Assembly: GCA_037447655.1 (NCBI GenBank)
Contig: JBBHKE010001833.1
Coordinates: forward strand, 1-39,370
DNA from: Zygnema cylindricum
Lineage: Eukaryota > Streptophyta > Zygnematophyceae > Zygnematales > Zygnemataceae
DNA: 39,370 nucleotides
Direction of reading: 5' to 3'
Shown here: piece by piece, positions 31,121 through 39,370 of the stretch
How positions within the stretch are numbered: position 1 is the first letter of the stretch
Layout of the letters: each line of letters opens with the position of its first letter
The notes under the pieces: model-generated
The model's database searches: none
Told to the model about the DNA's origin: nothing
The model's input: only the letters and a program-made list of their open reading frames with translations
Made by a program: the position numbers and the translations under genes

Positions 31121-32366
31121 TATTCTTCCCTTTTCCCTTTTGTCATATTCACAATTATTATTTCTCATGGTGTATATATTTTTTGTCCATCATATTCATT
31201 TTTGTTTGTATATATGTTTGTGAGCATGACTTTGCTGGTTATGATGGATGGTTTTGTTGCTTCTCTCTCATGCACGACAGTTGTCATGCCGCATTGTATC
31301 CGTTAGCCGCACGCACGATTTTTCCACAGCACACACGGCATTATGTATGCACGCAAGATTTTAACATTTACACATGATTTTCGTTCGCACGCGTGGTTTT
31401 CGTTCGCGCGCAAGGTTTCCCCACAGTCGCTTATTTCATATCGTTAGTTCATTTATTTGTGACGTGTACGCAATTCAAGTACATGTCTAGTTGAATGTAT
31501 ACTTATGTAGTGCGATGTGTTTCATTGCGTGCGTAGGTATGCGATTTGAAGTTATTGCCGCAAATATCATTTGGCGTTGTATGGATTGCTTGTATACGGA
31601 GCGTTTGGTGGCGCTTCAATTTCTAGTTCAATTTTAAATCGTGAACCCACGTAGGTTAGGGTATAAATGTAGTTAGGGAGGGTTTTTACCCTTGGACGGT
31701 GGATTATGTTTGGCGTACAATAGACGATATTGGCCGCCTATTGGCCAACATCTTAAGTAGTTTCGTTCATGTAAACTTGCCTAGACTTAGGTTTGGTTTG
31801 CGTAGGTGTAGCTTAGCTCCTACTTAAGCTAATTTTCAGAATTAGAGATTTTAGCTTTTGGACAAGAATTTTCTTTTGGCGGAGGAGCTTCTTTCTTGCT
31901 CTCTCTCACCGATTGCACACGTGTCTTCTTTCTCCTTGCTAGCTAGCTGTAGAGACTATATTGATTACGGACATTCTCTTTGTATTTCTGCCACGCTTTT
32001 TAATCCACGCGGCCCAGAGCCAAGTTCGTAAGTTTTCCCTTCAAAACTTGAGTCATTTTTGGGAAGTGGGGGATTGGAGCTCGTGTGGAGAAGCATCCGG
32101 ATCTGGCTATGCCTTCTACAGGCAGCTGAACGGTTTGGGTGTTTTTATTTCTTTTGCTTTTATTTTAGTTGAGTGGGAAAGAGTGAATTTTGGCCGAATT
32201 TGGAGTTTTCCTTGTTTTTGGTTGGATTTATTTATTTCCTTTATTGTCTCTGTTGTCTTTTGGAAAGCTATTTATTTGCTTTGTTGTCTCTTCGAGATAG
32301 CTTTTGTAAAGAATACGATAGAGACCTAGGAGCCTAGTGGCAACCTCGTGGCTTAGTATGAATTAT
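31097..32366 (+). repeat. Candidate Gypsy 3' LTR (1.27 kb)
   Basis: It starts TGGGTCCATCTCAC just after a GGGGGAGGGGA polypurine tract, and its first 190 bp recur at 32367-32552. It contains CCAAT-like repeats (TATTGGCCGCCTATTGGCC, about 31728-31746), a TATAAAT at 31662-31668 and short GC-rich repeats (GTTCGCACGCG, GTTCGCGCGC near 31380-31412). The right boundary is uncertain: TGGCAACCTCGTGGC at about 32338 resembles a primer site, so the LTR may end near 32335. Confidence 0.55.
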
Positions 32367-32552
32367 TCGGTCCATCTCACTCTAGGGGAGTATTCTTCCC
32401 TTTTCCCTTTTGTCATATTCACATTTATCCATTCTCATGGTGTATATACTTTTTGTCCATCCATATTCATTTTCGTTTGTATATATGTTTGCGAGCATGA
32501 CTTTGCTGGTTATGATGCATGGTTTCCTTGCTTCTCTCTCATGCACGACGGA
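32367..32552 (+). repeat. Second, truncated copy of the Gypsy LTR start
   Basis: It aligns with 31097-31285 (GGTCCATCTCACTC, TTTTGTCATATTCACA, GAGCATGACTTTGCTGG, CTCATGCACGAC). It ends at ACGACGG, where minus-strand Copia-5 coding sequence begins. Confidence 0.8.
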
Positions 32553-32558
32553 TAAAGG

Positions 32559-32870
32559 AAGCTTATGAAACTTTCTAAGAGCTTACCCATCACAAACATG
32601 GGACTCTTTCAAACCAAGCAGGACACCTTCTATCATATTAGTTTTTACCATCTTTTCCAGCCTAACATTATGCACATGCCCAAGTCTTTTATGCCACAAA
32701 ACATTTTGAGAAACGACACTTGAGTACACAAAATCAACTTTATTAACCAGGTCCATCCGATACAACATGATTGGGCCTCTAGTTCCCACTAAATCTACTC
32801 TCTGATCCTTGCTTACTATCTGCGTGCGTTTGTTTTGCAAAACATCAAATCCCTTACTTTCTGCAACCAA
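32559..32870 (-). pseudogene. Copia-5 GAG-pre-integrase region
   Basis: The open frame 32870-32583 includes MLYRMDL, then VLWHKRLGHVHNVRLEKM, the His/Cys region before Copia integrases, and ends with HVCDG near the start of the integrase zinc finger. The integrase core is missing because the element is truncated here. Confidence 0.8.
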
Positions 32871-33365
32871 AGTAGAAAATATATTTAAAAAAAAAATGGC
32901 ACGTATAAAACATCATGCAAAGTTCTTTTTACAACTTTGCCATCTATCTCACAATTCAAATTTATGCTACCTTTAGCGTTTGATTCCACCGTGGCACCAC
33001 AAGCATAAAAGATATGAGGAGTAGGGATCAGTGTCATATCCTTGAAGTAGGATTTGTTCCAGCACATGTGAGGAACTACGGGAATCTATAATCCACCCGA
33101 TATCTTTCTCTCCCTCCATCATGTTGGCGAGATCAAAGAACTCGGTGTCATCAATTTTAGGGAAAGTGACAACCTCGAATTTCTCCTTCTCCATCTCTTT
33201 CACCGGTTCGGTTTCCTCCGCTGAAAATGTCGCAGTTTTGATCGGAGGCCTCAGTGTAAATGGAGCTCCTCTTACTTTCCATCCCTTTCGATAAGAACTT
33301 GTTTCACACGTTTTTATATACAAGGGACAAGATCTGAACAAGTGACCATTATTATAGCAATAAAC
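32871..33365 (-). pseudogene. Copia-5 protease and gag zinc knuckle
   Basis: The coding strand shows a knuckle remnant CYNNGHLFRSC near 33310-33350, in which the first Cys is out of frame by one base. An acidic spacer follows, then GWIIDSRSSSHV, the protease site with DSG changed to DSR as in Copia-2. After a frameshift, KGSINLNCEIDGK and LHDVLYVPFF continue the protease domain. Confidence 0.72.
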
Positions 33366-34122
33366 ATGTTTTCATATTGCCGAAAAAATTGATTTCCCTG
33401 AAATCTGCTATCTCTTTGAAATTGAGCGAAATTGAGCATTGTAAGCTACTGCTGGCTTTCAATAATTAAATGCAAGGTGAGTGGATTTTTCATCTAACAC
33501 ATACAATATAGCTGTAGCGAGATTCCAGTTTGATTTATCTAGCTTTTTCAATTTATCCGAGACTCCTTTATACTCCTTAGGAAGTTCCTTTACTAAAATC
33601 ATTGCCTGATGATATTCAAGAAAAGAACCATCTGAGCATGCATTTTCTGCTATTAAAAGTCTAAATATATTACAATACTACACCATACTTCCGCCTATAT
33701 CTTTATTTTCCCGGATCTGCAGATGTGCCTAGCAATTGTAATCTCATGCTGTGCATTAGCACTAGAATATGTCTTTTTCAAAGCATCCCAAATTTTTGAT
33801 GCTTTAGTAGCCTGAATGTAAGACATGTGCTGCTCTTTCGAGTTCATTAGTTTTATTAAATCCAGAGCCTGCTTATTCTTTTGATCATAATGGCATTAGT
33901 TTCTACCGAAGATCCATTAACAAAATTAAAAAGCTTCATTGGTACAAAGTAAGACCTGACAAAATCTGTTTCATATAAATATTCTCTCCCATAAAAAACC
34001 GGAATTCGTGAAGGCGGGCCCGTAACCTGTTGTTCTGAAACAACTGTTGGAACTGAACATGATGAGGATGCATGTGTAGTCATCTCAAACAACTGCTGGA
34101 ATTGAAGACGATGGGGATGCAA
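33366..34122 (-). pseudogene. Copia-5 gag
   Basis: The N-terminal piece begins with an ATG inside the LTR (MTTHASSSCSVPTVV) and reads through the primer site as QQVTGPPSRIPVFYG, the same gag start motif as element 3. Further on, across frameshifts, the UBN2-like block ATKASKIWDALKKTYSS is readable near 33740-33820, followed by decayed sequence with several stops. Confidence 0.75.
34013..34027 (-). other. Copia-5 primer binding site (half-tRNA-iMet type)
   Basis: The plus strand reads GGCGGGCCCGTAACC, next to the LTR start TGTTGTTCTG. It matches GGTGGGCCCATAACC at 13 of 15 positions and is in frame in gag. Confidence 0.62.
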
Positions 34123-34861
34123 GTGTTGTCATCTCGGAATAAAACAAGCAAAAAGCTTTCACCAAAACCGTTTTGAAAAACAACAACTTCAACAGGTGAT
34201 TATTCACAAATAAGAGACGCAATAGTTCTGCAATTATACTATAATGTAGATAACAACAGGAGCAACACACACACACACAAAATAACACAGAATTTCGCTC
34301 ATATATCTGTGAGATATTCACAGAATAAATTACCAAAAATAGCATAAACAGTTTTTGATACAAATTGTTACTAATTTTGAAAAATGACTAAGTCCTCCTC
34401 ATATACACAACACTGAAACGTCACTACTAATCGTACGGAGGCATATTTGTGGTACTCCTAACAACCTGACACACCTAATACAGTTCGTATACCCGAAAAT
34501 ACAAGGTATATCATACTCAACACATTTTACGCTAATTAACTAATTAGCTAATTGACAAACGCCTGTTCTACAAATATCTACACCGACATCAGATTCAGAT
34601 TGCGACGTAGAATTATCATGAATCTGGCCCTTGCTTAGTCAGCATTTGTCGGTGGTCTCCCTCCGCCGTCCACTCACTGAATTCGGCACATATGCCTCCA
34701 CATGTCTCCATGGTCCTCGTGTATATCCGTACTTTCCATAGAGGATATTCCGAAGTGTATGCTCCAACTTGGTGACGCGTGTCCACGGAGTGATCGTTAC
34801 CCTGAACTCTCAACTTCACTGTTACACTAATTCAGGTTCATACTGAACCGGACTCATCACA
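34028..34861 (-). repeat. Copia-5 5' LTR (outer end approximate)
   Basis: The inner end (TG at 34028) is fixed by the primer site. The outer end is placed at CATCACA (34861) only because it would give the usual TG start on the minus strand; no second LTR copy exists in the window to confirm it. A short (AC)n run lies at about 34264-34280. Confidence 0.45.
34038..34135 (-). repeat. 49-bp tandem duplication at the Copia-5 LTR/gag start
   Basis: AAACAACTG-TGGAA-TGAA begins at 34038 and again at 34087. Each copy encodes a version of the gag N-terminus (MTTHASSS and MTTLASPS). Because 49 is not a multiple of three, only the inner ATG is in frame with gag. Confidence 0.75.
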
Positions 34862-35123
34862 TTATTCTAAGTCTTGAAACTCTCTCTCCCTCACATTCCG
34901 AGGCACAGAGAGGACTAAAGGTTTCCAAACTCACAGGGGAGGACAGAGAGGACAAAGGGCGCAAAACGGGGTGGGAGGGAGAGTGAGGGAAAGGGCGCAG
35001 ATGACCGAGATGCAGATGAACGTGCGATCAAATCAGGAGATCAGTGCGGGATGATGCCTTTGTAAGAATGGGACGAGGGAGATGGAGAGGAGGCGAGAGA
35101 GATCAAAAACGAATGGCGCAGAA

Positions 35124-35167
35124 GAGGGAGACGGGGAGGGAGGGATGGAGGGAGGGAGGGAGGGAGG
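35124..35167. repeat. GGGA microsatellite
   Basis: GGGA/GGAG units, purest at about 35145-35167 (GGAGGGAGGGAGGG). A similar run is at 36288-36312. Confidence 0.85.
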
Positions 35168-36720
35168 TGATGATAAATTTATGTGATGACTAATTTATCT
35201 CCTCGTTTTTTCCGTTTGTAGGTGGATGTTATTGAGTCGTTGAGGGACACATCACCATTGCCCATCTCGGCATACTTAATTGTATTGGAAAAAAAAAATC
35301 GACTTTGTTTTCACAAATCTTCTCTCAACGAAAGTCTTTCTATTTTGGTCAAATCAACTAAAATAGTAGGAGGTCTTGCTCCGATTTTGCATTGTTGAAA
35401 GGAAGAGGGGAAACAAGGGTAATTTATATGTTAAAAATTTTAATGTTAGTAAAGCAATCAAGTGGATCAACCTTTTTTCTTAACGAGCATACAAAGAAAA
35501 TGTCTTTCCGGCAAGTGCATGGCATAGAATTTAGTGAATGTAGTGAATGGTAATTGTTTCAATTGTATCTATTTTGAAGGAAATATCCGTAAATTCTGTT
35601 TGTTATACGCCACCTTTTGTTACTATAAAAGCAGAGGGACATAATAACACCATGGTGGTATTGTTTTAGGGTTTGTGGACTTTTGGTTTCGTTAATGATG
35701 TTTTTAGCGGTCTTTTGTGATTTTGGGTCTGAAAAATGCGTTTTCAAATTGAAGTTTTTAAATATTGTTAGTACACTGTGAATGCTATTAGGGTTAAGAA
35801 ATCAATAATATGGGGTCAATTTTTGGTGATAGATTTGTCTTTTTTGTCGAAATCACATGTACAATTGTGGATGGCAAAAAAAAGAACGAAGAAGAACGAT
35901 AATAGAAAAAGAATCGGTATCAATACCGCTTTTGTGTCCAGGTGGCACAAAAAACCTGGACAAAATTAGTTTTATTAGCCCTAATAATAGTGTGGCGATT
36001 GGCAGTCGTACGCATAAGGACTGAAATCTCCATTCCCTCTCTTTTTTCATCGTTTTTTCTCCCTTTCTCTCTTTTTTTCTCTTTTTTTTCTCTTTTTTTC
36101 TCTTTTTTGTCTCAGTTTTGCGAAACATTCCGCGGCTCCTCCGACAACCAAGCTTATGAATACGGTTCTCTTTGTGGCTTTTTTTAGTGTTTTTTAGGTG
36201 GCCAGGTGGCAGGATTTGGTGGACGAGAAAAAGACGGTGAGTTGACGGAGAGTGTGGGGAAGGGAGAGAGGGAGGGAGTGGATAGGGATAGAGGGAGGGA
36301 GGGAGGGAGGGAAATTAGAAAAATGTTTTGTCAGAAGTTATACCAATTTCCCAAAAAAAAATAAACGGCAAGTTTTTATATTCCACGCAAAAACCACAAA
36401 TCATTTTTTCATTTCTTATGTCTTTACGATGCACAAAAATTTCAAATTTTTGAGAAGAACAAAAGTTTTATAGTTTTTTTCTCTCCTCCATTTTTACCCA
36501 ACTCCACTAAAAAACAAAAACATCTCTATTTACATTTATAAAAACAATAAAACATATACTTTTTACATCTATTTATCATATCTATTTAAGTGCCCAAGTT
36601 AAGAAAAATAAATCCTTACAACTTTCTCAACCTCCTCGACTCCCTCAAAAAAAAATTTGAATCAAACATCGACGAACTCAGAAATCGAAAAAATTATAAA
36701 CATGAAATAAAACCATAAAT

Positions 36721-36780
36721 TTGTCCGAAAAATTTCTCCGACAAAATTTCTCCGACATAATTTCTCCGATCATTTTCTCC
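36721..36780. repeat. Four tandem units with TTTCTCCGA core
   Basis: The units AAATTTCTCCGAC, AAATTTCTCCGAC, AATTTCTCCGAT and a last ATTTTCTCC follow one another at about 15-bp spacing. They have no spacers of the CRISPR kind. Confidence 0.8.
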
Positions 36781-37379
36781 TTTCTTTTTGTTACCCAAAA
36801 AAATTTCTTGTCCTTCCTCCAATTTCAGTGAAATTTTCAACTTTTTCACAAATTCAAGTAAAACTTTCGCCCTTTTTTGCTTTTTCTTTTTACTCGATTG
36901 TCAAAATTTAATCTTTTTTTCTCTCAAATTTGGGATGAAATAATCTCATCTTGATACCCGCACACCATATTTGCCGGAGCGGCCACTTTTATCATTTTCG
37001 GGAATGGGAGACAGAGATCTAAAAATAAAAAACTCCCGGAAAAACGTCGTTAAAAGTAAAAAATATTAAATTACAAAAAACAAAAAAAAGTAACATCAAG
37101 TTAGAATCAAACATTAAAATTCCAAAGTTTAAAAATTCTAATCCAAATTTTCAGATTTCTAAAATAATGTTGTTTAAAAACGGAGGATTCGATTTACAAA
37201 ATTAAAAAATTAACCCAATTATGCTATTTTCTATAATTCCAAAAATTAAATTTGAAAATTTCAAAAATTAGTCATTCAAAGTCAATAACAGTCAAATTGA
37301 GAAAAAAAAAACTTAAAGACGAAAACAAACATACGTTTTCATGGAGATAAAAATTTAAAAAAACACATACCTAAACATA

Positions 37380-37530
37380 TACACATACATTATATATATA
37401 TACATATATATATGCATATATATATGTATATGTATAATGTATATGTATATGTATATGTATATGCATATGCATATGCATATGTATATGTATATTAATAAAA
37501 TGTGTGTATATATATAATATATATATATGT
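37380..37530. repeat. AT/ATATGT-ATATGC microsatellite
   Basis: (TA)n is followed by GTATAT hexamers switching to GCATAT and back, then more (TA)n. Such tracts are hypervariable and prone to assembly error. Confidence 0.92.
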
Positions 37531-38169
37531 TGTGTGTGTAATATAAATAATATCTGATGTGGTCAGGATTTAAAGTTAGTTCAAATCATGTATGAGTGGA
37601 TTTTTCAGTTAATGAATTCTAAAAACCGAATAAAATACGACCAAAAAGTTGGTAAACATTACAGTTTATTTCAATACTATATTATATTTCGATATTGAAA
37701 TTAATAAAAAAATATATTTTAATTTTATTATAAAGTAATTTATGAAACCAAAGTACGAAAGGTTTCTAAAATTAGACGCTTTTTTTCTTTATTTATTTTA
37801 TTTTAAAAATTAGGAAATCAATTGAAAGTTAGTCAATTTTTGAATTGAAAGATTTAAGTTTGAGAATTAGGCGTTTTTTTTTGTATTCAAAATTTAATGG
37901 AAACTAGAAACCAGTCTTCAAAAAAAAAAAAAAAAAAAGGAAGAGACAACTTACTGTCCATAATTTTTTTGAATTCCTCCTAGATCCCAAAAATGTCAAA
38001 ACAAAAAAAATAAAATAACAAAAAAAAAAACACTAGGAAAAAAAAAATAAAGAAAAAAACACACCAAAAAAAAAAAACAAAAAAACAAAAAAATCCATCA
38101 AAAATATCTTTTACGATTGTTTTTAAAATCTGCAATGCATTTAATAAAATATATTTTTATGAGATTTGA

Positions 38170-38262
38170 CTTTTTTTACTTATTTATTTATTTGTTTATT
38201 TATTAATTTTAATTTTATTTATTTATTATATTTATTTTTTATTTATTTTGTTATTTTTTTTA
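38170..38262. repeat. TTTA-rich simple repeat
   Basis: It is made of TTTATTTATTTATTTG-like units and degenerate ATTT runs. Confidence 0.85.
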
Positions 38263-38330
38263 AATAAACTCACTTCGTCTTTTGTGAGTCTCGAATTGAA
38301 TTGAAGCTCCTCTCCCACAGTGGTCACCTG

Positions 38331-38515
38331 CAGTGGGAGGGAGACAGGAGAGGGAGAAAGAGGCAGAGGGAGAGGGAGACGGAGGGAGAGAGAGGGAGGG
38401 GGAAAGAGAGGGAGAGGGAGAGGGAGAGGGAAAGAGAGGGCGAGGGAGAGGGAAAGAGAGGGCGAGGGACAGAGGAGAGGGAGAGAGGGAGAGGGAGAGA
38501 GAGAGGAGAGAAATA
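38331..38515. repeat. GA/GGGAGA polypurine minisatellite
   Basis: Units such as GAGAGGGCGAGGGAGAGGGAAA recur imperfectly (for example GAAAGAGAGGGCGAGGGA at about 38430 and 38452). The frames across it in both directions are low-complexity Arg/Glu/Gly or Ser/Leu/Pro and are not genes. Confidence 0.9.
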
Positions 38516-38819
38516 TTTATGATGTGTGATGATCCATTCTCCGTATCCAGAAAAAAAAATATCATAATGACTTTTCGAAGAAACAAACAAATTTTTTTCT
38601 TTTCAAACATGAAACTTGTCTCCGAGAAATAAAATATAAAACCCAAATTCTAAAATTATCAAAGAATTTTTCTCAAATATTATTTTGAAAAAAAGGTCCC
38701 TTTCCATTTATAGCTGTTCAACTAAACAAGATATTTCCATTATAAATTTAGTACCATGATTTTTTAACTATTTTATCGCATTTTTTTTTTGTCATCGAAA
38801 ATGTAGTCGAAAATTTTCC

Positions 38820-39370
38820 CTCGTCGACGATTTCCAATATTAGTTTTTTGGGGGCGTAAATTATCCACACTAATTAAGGTTCGAATTTGAAAAGAGGGTT
38901 TTAATAAAACAATATATTTTTTAGGGAACACAAAAAAATAAGACAATTAAGTACAAAAAAAAAAAAAAAAGAAATAAAAAAAGCTAAAAAAAAAATCTCT
39001 TCGCGTGTGCACAATCTTCTCTTTTTCCAGGCGTAAAATATCCACGCTAAATAAGGTTTGAGATTAAAGAGGGAGAGTTTAGATATGAATACGAAAAAAT
39101 TAATTAAATAAGTTAAAAAAAAAAAAAAAAAACCAAAAACCCCAATTTTTTTTTTTTTATCCTTTCGATGTACAATTTCCTTTATTTAGTAAATTATTCA
39201 CACACTGATTAAGTTCAATTGAAGACCAGAGAGTTCTAATCCGATACAAAAAAAATTATACTAATAAGTATAAAAATAGAAAAAAAAAAAAAAAAAAATC
39301 TCTTTTCATTTTGCACAATTACCAATTTTATATTTTTTGGGCAAAAATTATCCACACTAATTAGGGTTTA
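38820..39370. repeat. Degenerate satellite array, units about 155-180 bp, open at the right edge
   Basis: A block of the form CGTAAATTATCCACACTAAT followed by TAAGGTT begins near 38855, 39033, 39190 and 39345 (the last cut by the window end). Between blocks each unit has a purine patch (AGAG-GTTT or similar), an A-rich run of 16-20 bases and a CTCTTCGCGTGTGCACAATC-like segment. A partial unit tail (TCGTCGACGATTTCCAAT) precedes the first block, so the array may begin before 38855. Divergence between units is considerable. Confidence 0.72.

Larger units (their letters stand above)
29428..32552 (+). mobile_element. 3' part of a Ty3/Gypsy retrotransposon with PHD finger, plus LTR
   Basis: Integrase, a PHD-finger segment, a polypurine tract (about 31080-31092) and a candidate 3' LTR (31097-32366) follow in order on the plus strand. 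Gag, protease, RT and RNase H are absent; the element is cut off at the left by the Copia-2b LTR. A second partial LTR copy (32367-32552) is cut off on the right by Copia-5. Confidence 0.75.
32553..34861 (-). mobile_element. Copia-5: 5' part of a third Ty1/Copia family
   Basis: This minus-strand fragment contains, from right to left, a 5' LTR (34028-about 34861), primer site, gag, protease and the GAG-pre-integrase region, then stops at the Gypsy LTR. Integrase core, RT, RNase H and 3' LTR are absent. It belongs to a different family from Copia-1 and Copia-2 by LTR and gag sequence. Confidence 0.78.
34862..38820. other. AT-rich, repeat-laden region without a recognisable gene
   Basis: No reading frame here has a domain or coding-like composition. 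It holds purine-rich stretches (34885-35170, 36240-36325), a pyrimidine stretch (36025-36115), a four-fold CTCCGA repeat (36721-36780), ATATGT dinucleotide/hexamer repeats (37380-37530), A-runs (37920-38095), TTTA repeats (38170-38262) and a GA tract (38331-38515). A TATAAAAG at about 35622 is followed by ACACCATGG but only a five-codon frame, so I do not call a gene. Confidence 0.55.

Noticed and set aside
36156-36197. Short hydrophobic frame (MNTVLFVAFFSVF) resembling a signal-peptide exon
   Set aside because: It ends in TAG without a convincing donor, and no downstream exon with matching phase was found.
36721-36780. Possible CRISPR-like array
   Set aside because: The units abut with no unique spacers, and the sequence is eukaryotic.
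38260-38646. Frames on both strands across the 38.3-38.5 kb GA tract
   Set aside because: Low-complexity products of the simple repeat, with no independent coding signal.
39355-39370. TTAGGGTTTA at the window end, resembling plant telomere repeat TTTAGGG
   Set aside because: It aligns with TTAAGGTTCGA in the same position of another satellite unit, so it is a unit variant, not a telomere.

Overview
This is eukaryotic nuclear DNA: one spliced host gene in AT-rich, low-complexity sequence, followed by a large nest of decayed LTR retrotransposons. Several clues point to the green lineage (land plant, bryophyte or streptophyte alga). The Copia elements are plant-like, their primer sites match the plant initiator tRNA-Met anticodon arm (15/15 in the best copy), the host gene ends in an extensin-like Ser-Pro4 motif, and introns are standard GT-AG. 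The species cannot be named from the sequence.

Layout. 1-5.4 kb: no recognisable gene, many GTACG/CGTAC words. 5.4-5.9 kb: 500-bp polypurine (GA) tract with a 24-G run. 5998-10315 (+): a six-exon gene for a secreted protein with three PAN/Apple modules and a proline-rich tail. The model was built by hand from splice sites; every intron is phase 1 and each module is one exon. 10.3-11.76 kb: AT-rich, no gene.

11.76-34.86 kb is a retrotransposon nest. Copia-1 (-, 11764-23325) is split in its 5' LTR by Copia-2 (-, 16930-23156, target duplication AGACA). Next is a truncated second member of the Copia-2 family (Copia-2b, 23326-24054 plus 28270-29427). Its gag is split by element 3 (+, 24055-28264, target duplication TCACC), a gag-only LTR element carrying an unrecognised ORF where pol should be. 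Then comes the 3' part of a Ty3/Gypsy element (+) whose integrase frame leads to a PHD finger, followed by its LTR. Last is the 5' part of a third Copia family (Copia-5, -, 32553-34861).

All the retrotransposon coding regions carry stops or frameshifts and must depend on outside enzymes, if they move at all. The five Copia-type elements share a primer site complementary to the inside of initiator tRNA-Met rather than its 3' end. In at least four of them the gag start codon lies inside the LTR, so the primer site is read as gag codons.

34.9-38.8 kb is AT-rich with GA, GGGA, TTTA and ATATGT simple repeats and no gene. From about 38820 to the right edge there is a degenerate satellite array with units of about 155-180 bp.
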